From assembly GCF_018881965.1 (NCBI RefSeq), contig NZ_JACVPI010000001.1, positions 1,866,018-1,930,017 on the forward strand: a stretch of DNA of 64,000 nucleotides, read 5' to 3'. How positions within the stretch are numbered: the first letter of the stretch is position 1; every line of letters begins with the position of its first letter. The notes under the pieces are model-generated. The model was not told the DNA's origin. It searched no databases and saw nothing but the letters and a program-made list of their open reading frames with translations. Source of the stretch: Polynucleobacter sp. JS-Polo-80-F4 (GTDB lineage: Bacteria > Pseudomonadota > Gammaproteobacteria > Burkholderiales > Burkholderiaceae). Of this stretch, positions 1 through 10,153 are shown in pieces. A program made the position numbers and the translations under genes.

Positions 1-921
1 CTTATCTAATACATCAGAGCGGTTGGTCGCAGCAACTACGATGACGCCGCTATTGCTTTCAAAACCATCCATCTCAACTAACATTTGATTGAGTGTTTGT
101 TCACGCTCATCATTGCCGCCACCCATGCCGGCACCGCGGTGACGTCCTACAGCATCAATTTCATCAATAAAGATGATGCAAGGAGAATTTTTCTTGGCGT
201 TCTCGAACATATCGCGTACGCGAGATGCACCAACACCAACAAACATCTCAACGAAGTCAGAACCGGAGATCGAAAAGAATGGCACTTTCGCCTCACCCGC
301 AATAGCACGCGCCAAAAGGGTCTTACCGGTGCCTGGTGGGCCTACTAGCAATACGCCATGTGGAATGCGGCCACCTAGTTTTTGAAACTTCTGTGGATCT
401 TTTAAGAAATCAACAATCTCAAAGACCTCTTCCTTGGCCTCATCGCATCCAGCAACATCAGCAAAAGTAACGGTGTTGCTATTTTCATCAATTAGACGTG
501 CCTTAGATTTTCCAAAGGAGAAAGCTCCACCTTTGCCGCCACCTTGCATTTGACGCATCATGAAAAACCAAAAACCAATAATCAATAGTGTTGGTCCAAG
601 ATAGTACAAAGCAGAAACCAGCATGTTGGGTTCATCATCAGCTTTACCGGTGACTTGAACACCGTATTTCATGAGATCGCCAACCATCCAGATATCCCTT
701 GGAGAGATGATGGAATATTTATTACCGTCAGCAGGCGTAACTTGCAATGTACGACCTTGCACATCCACACGTTTGACTTTGCCGGCTTTGGCATCGTCCA
801 TAAATTGAGAATAGGTAACTTGTGTTTGATCCTTAGGCTTATCGAACTGTTTAAAAACAGTAAAAAGCACCAAGCCCACAATGAGCCACACACCGATTTT
901 TTGGAACATATTGCTGTTCAA
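1..921 (-). CDS. ftsH: ATP-dependent zinc metalloprotease FtsH (5' part; cut by window edge)
   Basis: Membrane-anchored AAA+ protease that degrades misfolded membrane proteins and short-lived regulators. The minus frame gives an N-terminal membrane helix, a periplasmic segment, a second helix ending in [22 protein letters not shown], then the AAA domain with Walker A GPPGTGKT (bases about 327-349), Walker B IIFIDEID (about 155-179) and the AATNRSD region near base 30. The zinc-binding HEXXH part lies beyond the left edge, so 307 codons are visible. I choose the TTG at 921 as start: AAGGA sits at 928-932, six bases upstream, whereas the ATG at 909 is too far from it. The gene follows rlmE in the same direction, the common proteobacterial rlmE-ftsH pair. 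A 14-base perfect palindrome lies just upstream of the Shine-Dalgarno sequence. Confidence 0.97.
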   Translation of the reverse strand, partial: MNSNMFQKIGVWLIVGLVLFTVFKQFDKPKDQTQVTYSQFMDDAKAGKVKRVDVQGRTLQVTPADGNKYSIISPRDIWMVGDLMKYGVQVTGKADDEPNMLVSALYYLGPTLLIIGFWFFMMRQMQGGGKGGAFSFGKSKARLIDENSNTVTFADVAGCDEAKEEVFEIVDFLKDPQKFQKLGGRIPHGVLLVGPPGTGKTLLARAIAGEAKVPFFSISGSDFVEMFVGVGASRVRDMFENAKKNSPCIIFIDEIDAVGRHRGAGMGGGNDEREQTLNQMLVEMDGFESNSGVIVVAATNRSDVLDK

Positions 922-934
922 AATGAGTCCTTTT

Positions 935-948
935 CTGGATTAATCCAG
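935..948. repeat. 14-base perfect palindrome in ftsH leader
   Basis: CTGGATTAATCCAG equals its own reverse complement. It sits two bases upstream of the ftsH Shine-Dalgarno (AAGGA, 928-932). It could be a dimeric-regulator operator or an RNA stem close to the ribosome-binding site. No function is assigned. Confidence 0.5.
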
Positions 949-1023
949 GAGTTAAAGCGAATCGCTACCTAAGTATTTGATTCTACTACCACCCTTTTTC
1001 AAGGGCTAATGGCGTATTTATTT

Positions 1024-1048
1024 AATAAAACCCTACTAATTTGGGGTT
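1024..1048 (-). terminator. Weak rho-independent terminator or attenuator between rlmE and ftsH
   Basis: Read on the minus strand, AACCC (1044-1048), a ten-base loop and GGGTT (1029-1033) are followed by a T-rich tail (TTTTATTAAATAAATA). The stem is only five base pairs, so this may be partial read-through from rlmE into ftsH rather than a strong stop. Confidence 0.35.
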
Positions 1049-1066
1049 ATTTAGCCTTTTGAGGGC

Positions 1067-1741
1067 TTATTTTGTAGGTTTTAGGTTTCTACCCAATAGA
1101 AAGATCTCAGAAGACTTTGCCCTTGATGCCTTGGGTTTGCGAGAGGCAACTGTTTTAAAGACCTTTTTGAAAGACTCCACGATCTGGCTGTAGCCACTAC
1201 CGTTAAAGCACTTAATCAACAATGCACCTTCAGGCTTAAGATGTGCGGTGGCAAAGTCTAGAGCTATCTCAGCTAAAAAAGCCATCCTGGCCGCGTCAGC
1301 TACGCCAACTCCAGAAAGATTGGGCGCCATGTCAGATAGAACCAAGTCCACCTTACCTTCGGCCTCTTTGGGAAGTAAAGCCTCAAGCGCAGCCAGACCC
1401 TCATCTTCGCGGAAGTCTCCTTGAATAAAGCTCACATCTGCAATATCTTCCATCGGCAAAATATCAATCGCAATAATCTGCCCATCAGGTTTACCCGATT
1501 CAATCTTAGGATTGGTTTTACCAAGCTCAGTTAAGCGATTACGGACGTACTGGGACCAGCTCCCAGGGGCGCTTCCTAAGTCCACAATAGTCATGCCTGC
1601 TTTGATGAGGTGATCTTGCTCGTCAATTTCACTGAGCTTGTAAACCGCCCTCGCTCGATAACCCTCTTTTTGAGCCATCTTTACGTAGGGATCAGTTAAG
1701 TGATCCTGCAACCAACTTTTATTAAATTTATTCTTTGCCAC
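1067..1741 (-). CDS. rlmE: 23S rRNA (uridine-2'-O)-methyltransferase RlmE
   Basis: Methylates the 2'-hydroxyl of U2552 in 23S rRNA late in 50S assembly, using S-adenosylmethionine. The 224 residues are close to the usual length. The SAM-binding motif DLGSAPGSW is near residue 55. The K-D-K-E catalytic tetrad is visible: K35 in AVYKL, Asp in LSDMAPN, Lys in LLIKCFNG and Glu in SSEIFLL. The start is GTG at 1741; the next residues match the family N terminus. The gene lies upstream of ftsH in the same direction and is divergent from the yhbY-type gene, the layout seen in many proteobacteria. Confidence 0.96.
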   Translation of the reverse strand: MAKNKFNKSWLQDHLTDPYVKMAQKEGYRARAVYKLSEIDEQDHLIKAGMTIVDLGSAPGSWSQYVRNRLTELGKTNPKIESGKPDGQIIAIDILPMEDIADVSFIQGDFREDEGLAALEALLPKEAEGKVDLVLSDMAPNLSGVGVADAARMAFLAEIALDFATAHLKPEGALLIKCFNGSGYSQIVESFKKVFKTVASRKPKASRAKSSEIFLLGRNLKPTK

Positions 1742-1867
1742 AACTTACCCACTTTCGCCTTCCATTTTCCTAGTTTCCGCCCTCTAAAGCAAAAGGAATT
1801 ACGGAATATATCGTTAAATTTGCTGTAATGAGCTGAATTGGACGTTGAATGCTCTATCATCAAGCCC

Positions 1868-2494
1868 ATGACCGCACTAATCCTTACCCCCGCACAACGT
1901 AAATCCCTCAAAGCCGATGCTCATGACTTAAGTCCTGTGGTGATGGTTGGTGGCGATGGTTTGACTCCCTCCGTGATTAAAGAAGCTAAATTGGCGATTG
2001 GTCACCATGGCTTAATCAAGATACGTGTTTTTGGCGATGATCGTGAAGCTCGCATTGCCATTTATGAAGAGCTCTGCGACAAATTAGGTGCTGCTCCAGT
2101 TCAACACATTGGCAAGTTGCTGGTGCTATGGAAACCAAAAGATGCTGTTGAGGAAGCATTCAGCAATCTAGGTCGCTCTAGCAAGCAAACTAAAAAAACG
2201 CTGCAAGCACCACGCACTAAACGTCAACCTAATCGCACAGTAACAAAAACAGGTGTTCGCACAAGCACATCCGAAAGATCTGATCGTCGCTCCGCTTCTA
2301 ATAAGTCTCCTTTTGAGCGAGCTGCAGCAGTGAAGTCAGCAACCCCCAAGAAGCGGGTATTACGTTCAGAAGCAGCTGAATCCAAGATTGGCTGGTCTTC
2401 TCCTGGTTATAGAAAAGCTACAGCCGCACCAGCACCAATTAAGAAACGTAAGGTAAGAATGAGTAGCACCAAGAAAAAATCATTGGGGTCTTAA
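1868..2494 (+). CDS. yhbY: YhbY-family CRM-domain RNA-binding protein with long basic tail
   Basis: Small RNA-binding protein associated with pre-50S ribosomal subunits. Residues 1-95 form the CRM domain (LTPAQRKSLKADAHDL, the VVMVGGDGLT loop with its G-x-x-G core, then IGKLLVLWKP). The family member in E. coli is about 97 residues; here a further 110 follow, rich in Lys, Arg, Ser, Thr and Ala and looking disordered, with several RSxR/KKR-like patches. I start at the ATG at 1868 because MTALILTPAQR matches family N termini; an upstream in-frame ATG at 1838 would add ten unmatched residues. It is divergent from rlmE and followed by a rho-independent terminator. Confidence 0.9.
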   Translation: MTALILTPAQRKSLKADAHDLSPVVMVGGDGLTPSVIKEAKLAIGHHGLIKIRVFGDDREARIAIYEELCDKLGAAPVQHIGKLLVLWKPKDAVEEAFSNLGRSSKQTKKTLQAPRTKRQPNRTVTKTGVRTSTSERSDRRSASNKSPFERAAAVKSATPKKRVLRSEAAESKIGWSSPGYRKATAAPAPIKKRKVRMSSTKKKSLGS

Positions 2495-2526
2495 TAGACT
2501 TTAGATAGGTCCTAGATACAAACATA

Positions 2527-2549
2527 AACGCTGCTAGTCAGCGTTTTTT
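2527..2549 (+). terminator. Rho-independent terminator of yhbY
   Basis: AACGCTG (2527-2533), loop CTAGT, CAGCGTT (2539-2545) running into six T's (2544-2549) on the plus strand. The distal arm lies inside the last codons of the convergent DUF4149 gene, which ends at 2534. Confidence 0.85.
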
Positions 2550-3007
2550 GTTGCCCGCCAAACAAGCGCAAGTCCGAGCAAGGACTGGATCATAAATAAA
2601 ATGCTAGAGGCGCCATGCAGGCGACTAAATAAAACAGCATAAGATGATTCACGCACAGAAAGACCTGAATATAGAGCCTGGTCCCTTAGGGAGTTCATCC
2701 AGGGTATTAGAATAAATGCAGCGCCTACTACGCAAGCCAACATACCTAACAATATCCAGCGCATTAGCCGGTAATGCGCCAACTCATGACGTACCAGAAA
2801 GCTTGCCATCAACATTAATAGTAAGGAGATAACAACGCCAGAGTAGGCGGTGACTTTAAAAAGATTCGCGGCCACCATGCCGGCGACTTGCCTATCACCC
2901 AAGCTTGAAAAAAGAATGGGCACAACTAAAAAGCCAATCGTAATAAAGCTACCAACCCAGAGTCCTGATATCAGGCTAAATATTCTCTGGGTTCGGATGG
3001 GATGCAT
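2534..3007 (-). CDS. DUF4149 domain-containing integral membrane protein
   Basis: A 157-residue inner-membrane protein with four predicted helices, at about residues 9-31, 47-69, 81-101 and 133-151. The second residue group (GLWVGSFITIGFLVVPILF) and the late LHGASS segment fit the DUF4149 family, common in betaproteobacteria and of unknown function. It starts with ATG at 3007, sharing one base with the greA stop (TAATG), so it is translationally coupled to greA and is the last gene of the carA-carB-greA run. No catalytic residues stand out. The family call is by pattern recognition. Confidence 0.8.
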   Translation of the reverse strand: MHPIRTQRIFSLISGLWVGSFITIGFLVVPILFSSLGDRQVAGMVAANLFKVTAYSGVVISLLLMLMASFLVRHELAHYRLMRWILLGMLACVVGAAFILIPWMNSLRDQALYSGLSVRESSYAVLFSRLHGASSILFMIQSLLGLALVWRATKNAD

Positions 3008-3483
3008 TAGACGTAACGCACTGCCAAGATTTCAACTTCGCGATTACCGCCTGGGGCTTGAACTGCAACTACATCGCCCTCTTCTTTACTGATCAACGCA
3101 CGAGCAATTGGTGAGCTAATAGAAATTTTATTGAACTCAATATCAGCTTCATCGTCACCAACTATCTGATAGGTTAATTTAGTGCCATCCTCTAGATCTT
3201 CCAAATCAACGGTAGCGCCAAAAACGACACGGCCAGTCACATCCAATGAAGCGGGATCAATAATTTGGGCGGCTGAAAGCTTACCCTCTAACTCTTGAAT
3301 GCGCCCTTCAATGAAGCCTTGTTTTTCTTTAGCGGCATCATATTCAGCATTCTCTGATAAGTCGCCTTGAGCGCGAGCTTCGGAGATGGCAATAATCACT
3401 GAGGGGCGTTCTACATGCTTAAGGCGGTGCAATTCCTCTTTGAGAAGTTCTGCACCGCGCTTGGTAATCGGAATTGTGCTCAT
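3007..3483 (-). CDS. greA: Transcription elongation factor GreA
   Basis: Binds the RNA polymerase secondary channel and stimulates cleavage of backtracked transcripts. At 158 residues it has the normal length. The N-terminal coiled coil (about 1-75) carries the acidic tip in [16 protein letters not shown], which places Mg2+ in the polymerase active site; the C-terminal FKBP-like domain ends in [11 protein letters not shown]. It lies 58 bases after carB, a carAB-greA order common in proteobacteria, and overlaps the DUF4149 gene by one base. Confidence 0.97.
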   Translation of the reverse strand: MSTIPITKRGAELLKEELHRLKHVERPSVIIAISEARAQGDLSENAEYDAAKEKQGFIEGRIQELEGKLSAAQIIDPASLDVTGRVVFGATVDLEDLEDGTKLTYQIVGDDEADIEFNKISISSPIARALISKEEGDVVAVQAPGGNREVEILAVRYV

Positions 3484-3541
3484 GCTGCTAACCTAACTTA
3501 AATTCTTGCGCAAAATTACGCGTATAAAAGTTAATTTTAGA

Positions 3542-6500
3542 TTAAATGAGCGCCCGATGTAAGTTTTGTAATGAATAGACCTCAAGTGACTCAAGCTTGC
3601 CATTTTGTGAGGCTAGCAGCCCATCCATAACAGCACGTGCTGCACTAATCGTCGTGTAGTACGTCACACCGTTAGCTTGTGCGCTAGTTCGAATCGACCT
3701 TGAGTCGGCAATTGCAGTCCGAGTTTCATCCACTGTAGTAAATACGAGTGAAATTTCCCCGTTTTTAATGAAATCCACAATATGTGGACGTCCGTCTTTG
3801 ACCTTGTTCACAACCCTGACCGGCAAACCAGCTGCCTCAATTGCTGCAGCAGTGCCTTTAGTGGCTACCATTGGGAAGCCGAGTTGATGCAACAACCTGG
3901 CAACCTCAATCGCTTTTGGTTTATCGCTATCTTTTACTGTCAGAAGCACAGTTCCACTCTTAGGCAACTTAATGCCAGCCCCCAATTGAGACTTAAATAA
4001 GGCTTCACCAAAAGTCTTGCCTACACCCATCACTTCACCAGTAGAACGCATCTCTGGCCCAAGAATTGGGTCAATGCCAGGGAATTTATTGAATGGGAAT
4101 ACAGCCTCTTTTACAGAGAAGTATGGCGGCTTGACTTCAGTTGTAATGCCTTGCTGTCCTAAAGTCTGTCCAACCATGCAGCGAGCTGCAATCTTAGCAA
4201 GCTGTAAGCCAGTAGCCTTTGATACAAATGGAACAGTACGTGATGCACGCGGATTAACCTCAAGCACATAGATCACATCTTTGCCATCAACGTTCTGAAT
4301 AGCAAATTGCACATTCATTAGGCCAATGACATTAAGGCCTTTAGCCATCGCGGCTGTCTGGCGTTTAATTTCTTCTACAGTTGCATCTGATAAGGAATAT
4401 GGAGGCAGTGAACAAGCTGAGTCACCAGAGTGAACACCGGCCTGCTCAATATGTTCCATAACTCCACCAATAAATACAGTTTCACCATCACTAATGCAAT
4501 CCACATCACACTCAATTGCATCGTTCAAGAAGCGATCAAGCAGAACTGGTGAATCGTGTGAAACCTTGACAGCTTCACGCATATAGCGCTCTAGATCACG
4601 CCCATCATGAACGATTTCCATTGCGCGACCACCTAAAACATAAGAAGGACGAACTACTAATGGGTAGCCAATTTCCTCGGCGAGCTTGAGAGCCTCTTCC
4701 TCGGCACGTGCTGTACGGTTAGGCGGTTGACGCAAACCAAGGTCCTGAAGCAGCTTTTGGAAACGCTCACGGTCTTCTGCAGCATCGATCATGTCAGGCG
4801 AAGTGCCAATGATTGGCACACCATTGCGCTCTAGATCTAGAGCCAATTTCAAAGGAGTTTGACCGCCGTACTGAACGATCACGCCCTTTGGTTTCTCTTT
4901 GGCAACGATTTCCAGAACATCTTCAAGTGTTAGTGGCTCAAAGTACAAACGATCAGAAGTGTCATAGTCAGTTGAGACTGTTTCCGGATTGCAATTGACC
5001 ATAATGGTTTCGTAACCATCATCACGCATTGCCAAGGCAGCGTGTACACAGCAATAGTCAAACTCAATACCTTGACCAATTCGGTTCGGACCTCCGCCCA
5101 AAACCATAATCTTCTCTTTATTAGTCGGCTGTGACTCGCACTCACCATGCTCCGCTTCATATGTTGAATACAAGTAAGCGGTATTTGTTGAAAATTCTGC
5201 GGCACAGGTATCCACACGCTTATAAACGGGAACTACTTTTAAGCGATGACGTGCGGCACGAACTGAGGCAGCATCAACTTTCAGCAACTTGGCCAAGCGG
5301 CGATCAGAAAAACCTTTTTGCTTTACAAAGCGCAACTCTGGAGCTGACAAGCTATCAATCTTGCGCTGTTTAAGCTCAGTTTCAATCGTAATAAGCTCTT
5401 CAATTTGTTCCAAGAACCAAGGATCAACCTTCGTTTCAGCGTAAATCTCATCAAGACCCATTCCCATACGGAAAGCGTCTGCAAGATACCAAATACGATC
5501 AGGACCTGGCTCATTGATTTCATTGATAATGTCATCCAGGTCTGTAGAAAACTCGTCAAGACCATCAACACCAACTTCTAAACCACGCAGCGCCTTTTGG
5601 AAAGACTCTTGGAAAGTGCGGCCAATTGCCATCACTTCACCAACAGACTTCATCTGGGTAGTTAAACGAGAATCAGCTTGCGGGAATTTCTCAAACGCAA
5701 AGCGTGGAATCTTCGTAACCACGTAATCGATGGACGGCTCAAATGAAGCTGGTGTAGCTCCGCCGGTAATGTCATTCTTGAGTTCATCGAGCGTATAACC
5801 AACAGCCAATTTAGCGGCAATCTTGGCAATCGGGAAACCCGTTGCTTTAGACGCCAATGCCGATGAGCGGGAAACCCGGGGATTCATCTCAATAACGATC
5901 ATACGACCATCTATTGGATTAATAGAGAACTGTACGTTGGATCCACCGGTATCAACACCGATTTCTCTCAGAACAGCAATCGATGCATTACGCATGATTT
6001 GATACTCTTTATCCGTCAAAGTTTGAGCAGGTGCCACGGTAATGGAGTCACCGGTATGAACACCCATCGGATCTAAGTTTTCGATCGAGCAAACAATAAT
6101 GCAATTGTCACTGCGATCACGTACGACTTCCATCTCGAACTCTTTCCAACCAAGGAGAGACTCTTCAATCAAGAGCTCACGTGTTGGCGATAAATCGAGA
6201 CCACGTTTACAAATTTCTTCAAACTCTTCACGGTTATAGGCAATACCGCCACCCGATCCACCCATCGTGAATGATGGACGAATAACTACCGGGAAACCTG
6301 AGCTACCAGTCTCCTTCATAATTTGTTGCTGAACTTCATGCGCCTCATCCATTGAGTGCGCAATGCCTGACTTTGCAGAGCCTAGACCAATTTTGGTCAT
6401 CGCCTCTTTAAATTTCTGGCGATCTTCTGCTTTATCAATTGCTTCTGGTGAAGCGCCAATTAATTCACAACCGTATTTTTCTAATACACCATGACGATGC

Positions 6501-6805
6501 AGATCTAATGCGCAGTTCAAAGCAGTTTGGCCACCCATGGTCGGCAAAATTGCATCAGGTTTTTCCGTGGCGATAATGCGCTCAACCACTTCCCAAGTAA
6601 TTGGCTCAATGTAAGTCACATCGGCCATCTCTGGGTCGGTCATGATGGTTGCAGGATTGCTGTTTACCAAAATAACTTTGTAGCCCTCATCACGTAAGGC
6701 CTTACAGGCCTGCGCTCCGGAATAGTCAAACTCACAGGCTTGACCAATCACAATTGGACCTGCACCAATAATCAGGATGCTCTTAATGTCGCTACGCTTA
6801 GGCAT
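3542..6805 (-). CDS. carB: Carbamoyl-phosphate synthase, large subunit
   Basis: Makes carbamoyl phosphate for pyrimidine and arginine synthesis from bicarbonate, two ATP and ammonia channelled from CarA. The 1087 residues contain the expected tandem halves. The N-terminal carboxyphosphate half begins [20 protein letters not shown] and has the ATP-grasp segment [17 protein letters not shown]. The second half begins around residue 560 with [19 protein letters not shown] and repeats the ATP-grasp pattern ([19 protein letters not shown]). The last 140 residues form the MGS-like allosteric domain. The start shares one base with the carA stop (TAATG), so the subunits are translationally coupled. 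Confidence 0.98.
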   Translation of the reverse strand: MPKRSDIKSILIIGAGPIVIGQACEFDYSGAQACKALRDEGYKVILVNSNPATIMTDPEMADVTYIEPITWEVVERIIATEKPDAILPTMGGQTALNCALDLHRHGVLEKYGCELIGASPEAIDKAEDRQKFKEAMTKIGLGSAKSGIAHSMDEAHEVQQQIMKETGSSGFPVVIRPSFTMGGSGGGIAYNREEFEEICKRGLDLSPTRELLIEESLLGWKEFEMEVVRDRSDNCIIVCSIENLDPMGVHTGDSITVAPAQTLTDKEYQIMRNASIAVLREIGVDTGGSNVQFSINPIDGRMIVIEMNPRVSRSSALASKATGFPIAKIAAKLAVGYTLDELKNDITGGATPASFEPSIDYVVTKIPRFAFEKFPQADSRLTTQMKSVGEVMAIGRTFQESFQKALRGLEVGVDGLDEFSTDLDDIINEINEPGPDRIWYLADAFRMGMGLDEIYAETKVDPWFLEQIEELITIETELKQRKIDSLSAPELRFVKQKGFSDRRLAKLLKVDAASVRAARHRLKVVPVYKRVDTCAAEFSTNTAYLYSTYEAEHGECESQPTNKEKIMVLGGGPNRIGQGIEFDYCCVHAALAMRDDGYETIMVNCNPETVSTDYDTSDRLYFEPLTLEDVLEIVAKEKPKGVIVQYGGQTPLKLALDLERNGVPIIGTSPDMIDAAEDRERFQKLLQDLGLRQPPNRTARAEEEALKLAEEIGYPLVVRPSYVLGGRAMEIVHDGRDLERYMREAVKVSHDSPVLLDRFLNDAIECDVDCISDGETVFIGGVMEHIEQAGVHSGDSACSLPPYSLSDATVEEIKRQTAAMAKGLNVIGLMNVQFAIQNVDGKDVIYVLEVNPRASRTVPFVSKATGLQLAKIAARCMVGQTLGQQGITTEVKPPYFSVKEAVFPFNKFPGIDPILGPEMRSTGEVMGVGKTFGEALFKSQLGAGIKLPKSGTVLLTVKDSDKPKAIEVARLLHQLGFPMVATKGTAAAIEAAGLPVRVVNKVKDGRPHIVDFIKNGEISLVFTTVDETRTAIADSRSIRTSAQANGVTYYTTISAARAVMDGLLASQNGKLESLEVYSLQNLHRALI

Positions 6806-8001
6806 TATTTGCCCTCCTTCTTGCTGGCAGCATTCATGAGCTCCACAAATCGATCAAATAAATAGGCGATGTCATGAGGACCAGGTGAGGCCTCAGGATG
6901 TCCCTGGAAACAGAGTGCCGGCTTATCTTTCCAAGCCAAACCTTGTAAAGATCCGTCGAACAAGGAAACATGAGTAACGCGAATATTGTCTGGCAGAGTA
7001 TTCGCATCAACAGCAAAGCCGTGATTCTGCGAAGTGATTGCAACACGACCAGTATCCAAATCCTTCACTGGATGATTGGCGCCATGGTGACCGAACTTCA
7101 TCTTCAAAGTTTTTGCGCCAGCAGCTAACCCCATGATTTGATGACCTAAACAGATACCAAAGGTCGGGACGCCCTGTTCAATAATTTCTTTTGCAGCAGC
7201 GATTGCGTAATCGCATGGACCGGGATCGCCAGGACCGTTTGAAAAGAACACACCATCAGGATTCATAGCCAATACCTCGGCTGCACTAGTTTGCGCAGGC
7301 ACAACCGTAAGCTGACAACCGCGCTCAGTGAGCATGCGCAAAATATTGCGCTTCACACCAAAGTCATAGGCAACTACTTTCTTAACCGGCTTTCCAGTAT
7401 CCAAAGTTCTGTAAGCTGGTTTGCCATTTGGACCATGCAGATCCCATTCAGCTTCACGCCACTCGTATGATTTCTGGGTAGTCACAACCTTCGCAAGGTC
7501 TAAGCCAGACATACCAGGAAAAGCCTTGGCAAGCTCAAGCGCTTTCGCACCCAGTGCTTCATAGCTATCACCTACCTTGCCGGCAACAATCGCACCCGAT
7601 TGGGCGCCTTTATCTCGGAGAATTCTGGTGAGCTTGCGAGTATCTATTCCTGCAATGCCCAATATGCCAGCTTTAGTGAGATAGTCATCCAAAGAACCTT
7701 CTGCGCGGAAGTTAGATACGCGCTTTGGCAGATCCTTAATGACCAGGCCTGCAGCATGAATCTGATCGGACTCAGCATCCTGAGTATTCACACCAACATT
7801 ACCAATGTGCGGGTAGGTCAATGTCACAATTTGACGTGAGTAACTAGGATCAGTAATGATCTCTTGGTATCCAGTCAATGCGGTATTGAAAACGACTTCG
7901 CCGGTAGTTTCGCCTGGGGCGCCAATACTAAATCCGGGAAATAAGGTGCCGTCGGCTAAAGCCAACACGGCGGGGGGAAAAGAAGGAAGCAAGGGTGACA
8001 A
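6805..8001 (-). CDS. carA: Carbamoyl-phosphate synthase, small (glutaminase) subunit
   Basis: Hydrolyses glutamine and feeds ammonia to CarB. The 398 residues comprise the small-subunit N-terminal domain (about 8-150) and a class I glutamine amidotransferase domain with the nucleophilic Cys in [10 protein letters not shown] and the His/Glu pair in [11 protein letters not shown]. The start is TTG at 8001: GGAG lies five bases upstream, while the nearby ATG at 8006 is out of frame. A second TTG three codons in is possible. About 180 bases of leader separate it from the prpE terminator, so its promoter must lie at 8002-8180; I could not settle on one hexamer pair there. Confidence 0.97.
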   Translation of the reverse strand: MSPLLPSFPPAVLALADGTLFPGFSIGAPGETTGEVVFNTALTGYQEIITDPSYSRQIVTLTYPHIGNVGVNTQDAESDQIHAAGLVIKDLPKRVSNFRAEGSLDDYLTKAGILGIAGIDTRKLTRILRDKGAQSGAIVAGKVGDSYEALGAKALELAKAFPGMSGLDLAKVVTTQKSYEWREAEWDLHGPNGKPAYRTLDTGKPVKKVVAYDFGVKRNILRMLTERGCQLTVVPAQTSAAEVLAMNPDGVFFSNGPGDPGPCDYAIAAAKEIIEQGVPTFGICLGHQIMGLAAGAKTLKMKFGHHGANHPVKDLDTGRVAITSQNHGFAVDANTLPDNIRVTHVSLFDGSLQGLAWKDKPALCFQGHPEASPGPHDIAYLFDRFVELMNAASKKEGK

Positions 8002-8181
8002 ACCATCTCCAGTCCCTGCTCCATCCGACGCTCAAAACCCTCAAATAGACCAACCCGAGGATGTTTTTGCGGGAGGTGAGTGTCTTTAAGCGCTAGGGTA
8101 TTTAATAAGTTTCGAACCCTACAATCATACCATTTTTGCTCGTAAACCCTTGGATATCCTGCCAAATGGGGCTTTGGAAGG

Positions 8182-8219
8182 AAAAAGCTCCTCCAGCCTA
8201 ATAACCGGAGGAGCTTTTT
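8182..8219 (-). terminator. Rho-independent terminator downstream of prpE
   Basis: GCTCCTCC (8187-8194), a twelve-base loop and GGAGGAGC (8207-8214), flanked by A5 and T5 so the stem extends to 13 pairs and can work on both strands. It closes the gloB-mltD-prpE run and separates it from the carA promoter. Confidence 0.9.
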
Positions 8220-8236
8220 GTCCTAAATAAGCAGTT

Positions 8237-10120
8237 TTAAGCCTTAGCGCTTTGCTCAATAATGGTCTTAATTTGAGCCAAAACTGACTGATCGTCCATG
8301 GTGCTGATATCACCAGGATCACGACCTTCGGCTACCGCCTGTAATGCACGACGAACAATCTTGCCAGAGCGGGTCTTGGGTAAGGCAGTGACGATATAAA
8401 CACGCCCAGGACGTGCAATCGCACCCAAGGTTGTGTCTACAGTCTTCATGCATTCCGCTTCTAAAGTTGCGGTGTTGGATGCATCCTTAGGAATCACAAA
8501 TGCGATAGCAGCCTGTCCTTTGAGCTTATCTTCAATACCAACTACGGCAACCTCAGAAACATTGGGGTGACTAGAAATACTTTCTTCGATCTCGCGTGTT
8601 CCAAGGCGATGTCCGGCAACGTTAATCACGTCGTCAGTACGCCCCAAGATAAAGAAGTAGCCATCTTTATCTTTAATGCCCCAGTCAAAGGTTGAGTAAA
8701 TCAACTTACCAGGAATGGTTTCCCAATAGGTGCTGACAAAGCGCTTGTCATCACCCCAAACCGTTTGCATGCAACCAGGTGGCAATGGACCTTCGATGGC
8801 AATGACACCTTTTTGATCTGGGCCCAACTCCTCAGAGGTAGCATCGTCGAGCAATTTCATGTTGTAACCAAATGAAGGCACGCCTGGCGAGCCAAACTTA
8901 TGCGGCATCACCTCAACGCCGCGTTGAATAGCTAGCATTGGCCAGCCAGTCTCAGTCTGCCAGTAGTTATCCACAATTGGTTTATTGATTGCTCCATGAA
9001 TCCAGCTTGCAGTTGGTTCATCTAAAGGCTCGCCTGCTAAGAACAAGGCGCGTAATTTTGAAAGGTCGTACTTTGTTAAGAATGCAGGATCTTGCTTCTT
9101 AAGTACTCGCACAGCCGTTGGAGCCGAGAACATCACAGAGACTTTATATTTATCTACCAACTCCCACCAAATACCGGCATCAGGACGCAATGGCGTACCT
9201 TCATACATGATGGTAGCCATGCCAGAAAGCAAGGGCGCATAAATAATATAGCTGTGACCTACAACCCAGCCAATGTCTGATGTACAGAACATTGTTTCGC
9301 CAGGATTGCCGGTAAAGATATGCTTCATAGAGGCTGCTAGCGCCACAGCATAACCACCCGTGTCGCGTTGAACGCCTTTGGGCTTACCAGTTGTACCAGA
9401 GGTATACAAAATATAAGAAGGATGAGTTGCATCAACCCACTCAACCGGCACCACATCATTCAGATGTTTTTGACGCTCGTTTGCGTAATCTAAATCACGG
9501 CCCGCTACAGTCGTAAATTCAGTTAGACCACGATTCACAATCAAGACTTTTTCTGGCTTGTATTCAGCTAGAGTAATTGCCTCATCCAATAATGGTTTGT
9601 AAGGAACAGCTTTACCGCCGCGAGCACCAGCCTCAGCAGACACAATCAGTTTTGGCTTTGCATCATCGATGCGAGATGCGAGACTATGAGATGCGAAGCC
9701 GCCAAACACAACAGAGTGAATTGCGCCAATGCGCGCACAAGCCAGCATTGCAAAACAAGCTTCAGCAATCATTGGCATATAGATGAGGACTCGATCGCCC
9801 TTTTTAACGCCGTTGGCTTTATAGATAGCAGCCATACGATTAACCTCTTCGTATAGCTCTTTAAATGTGTATGCCTTCTCTTGGTTGGTTTCTGTAGACA
9901 CCGCCACTAAAGCGATTTGATCTGGGCGATCTTTTAAGTGACGGTCAACTGCGTTGTAGCAAAGATTTGTTAAGCCACCCTCAAACCATTTTGCAAATGG
10001 CGGGTTGTTGTAATTAAGTACTTTATCGAATGGCTTTTCCCAGTGAATCAATTCCGCTTGCTCCCCCCAAAATCCATCTGGGTCTTTAATTGAGCGTTCG
10101 TGATGTGCTTTATAGGACAT
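8237..10120 (-). CDS. prpE: Propionate-CoA ligase (acyl-CoA synthetase) PrpE
   Basis: Activates propionate to propionyl-CoA via an acyl-adenylate. The 627 residues match PrpE length (628 in E. coli) and it lacks the usual Acs N terminus. Visible features: adenylate motif YILYTSGTTGKPKGV, DIGWVVGHSYIIYAPLL and AGEPLDEPTASWI (PrpE-like rather than Acs-like), hinge segment FFILGRTDDVINVAGHRLGT, and C-terminal PKTRSGKIVRR, whose Lys is the residue controlled by acetylation in this family. I prefer ATG 10120 to the TTG at 10126 because MSYKAHH resembles family starts. It follows mltD by 33 bases. An acetyl-CoA synthetase role cannot be excluded. Confidence 0.88.
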   Translation of the reverse strand: MSYKAHHERSIKDPDGFWGEQAELIHWEKPFDKVLNYNNPPFAKWFEGGLTNLCYNAVDRHLKDRPDQIALVAVSTETNQEKAYTFKELYEEVNRMAAIYKANGVKKGDRVLIYMPMIAEACFAMLACARIGAIHSVVFGGFASHSLASRIDDAKPKLIVSAEAGARGGKAVPYKPLLDEAITLAEYKPEKVLIVNRGLTEFTTVAGRDLDYANERQKHLNDVVPVEWVDATHPSYILYTSGTTGKPKGVQRDTGGYAVALAASMKHIFTGNPGETMFCTSDIGWVVGHSYIIYAPLLSGMATIMYEGTPLRPDAGIWWELVDKYKVSVMFSAPTAVRVLKKQDPAFLTKYDLSKLRALFLAGEPLDEPTASWIHGAINKPIVDNYWQTETGWPMLAIQRGVEVMPHKFGSPGVPSFGYNMKLLDDATSEELGPDQKGVIAIEGPLPPGCMQTVWGDDKRFVSTYWETIPGKLIYSTFDWGIKDKDGYFFILGRTDDVINVAGHRLGTREIEESISSHPNVSEVAVVGIEDKLKGQAAIAFVIPKDASNTATLEAECMKTVDTTLGAIARPGRVYIVTALPKTRSGKIVRRALQAVAEGRDPGDISTMDDQSVLAQIKTIIEQSAKA

Positions 10121-10153
10121 GGTCAACCTGATTTCTTAAAAAAGTTACTTAAA

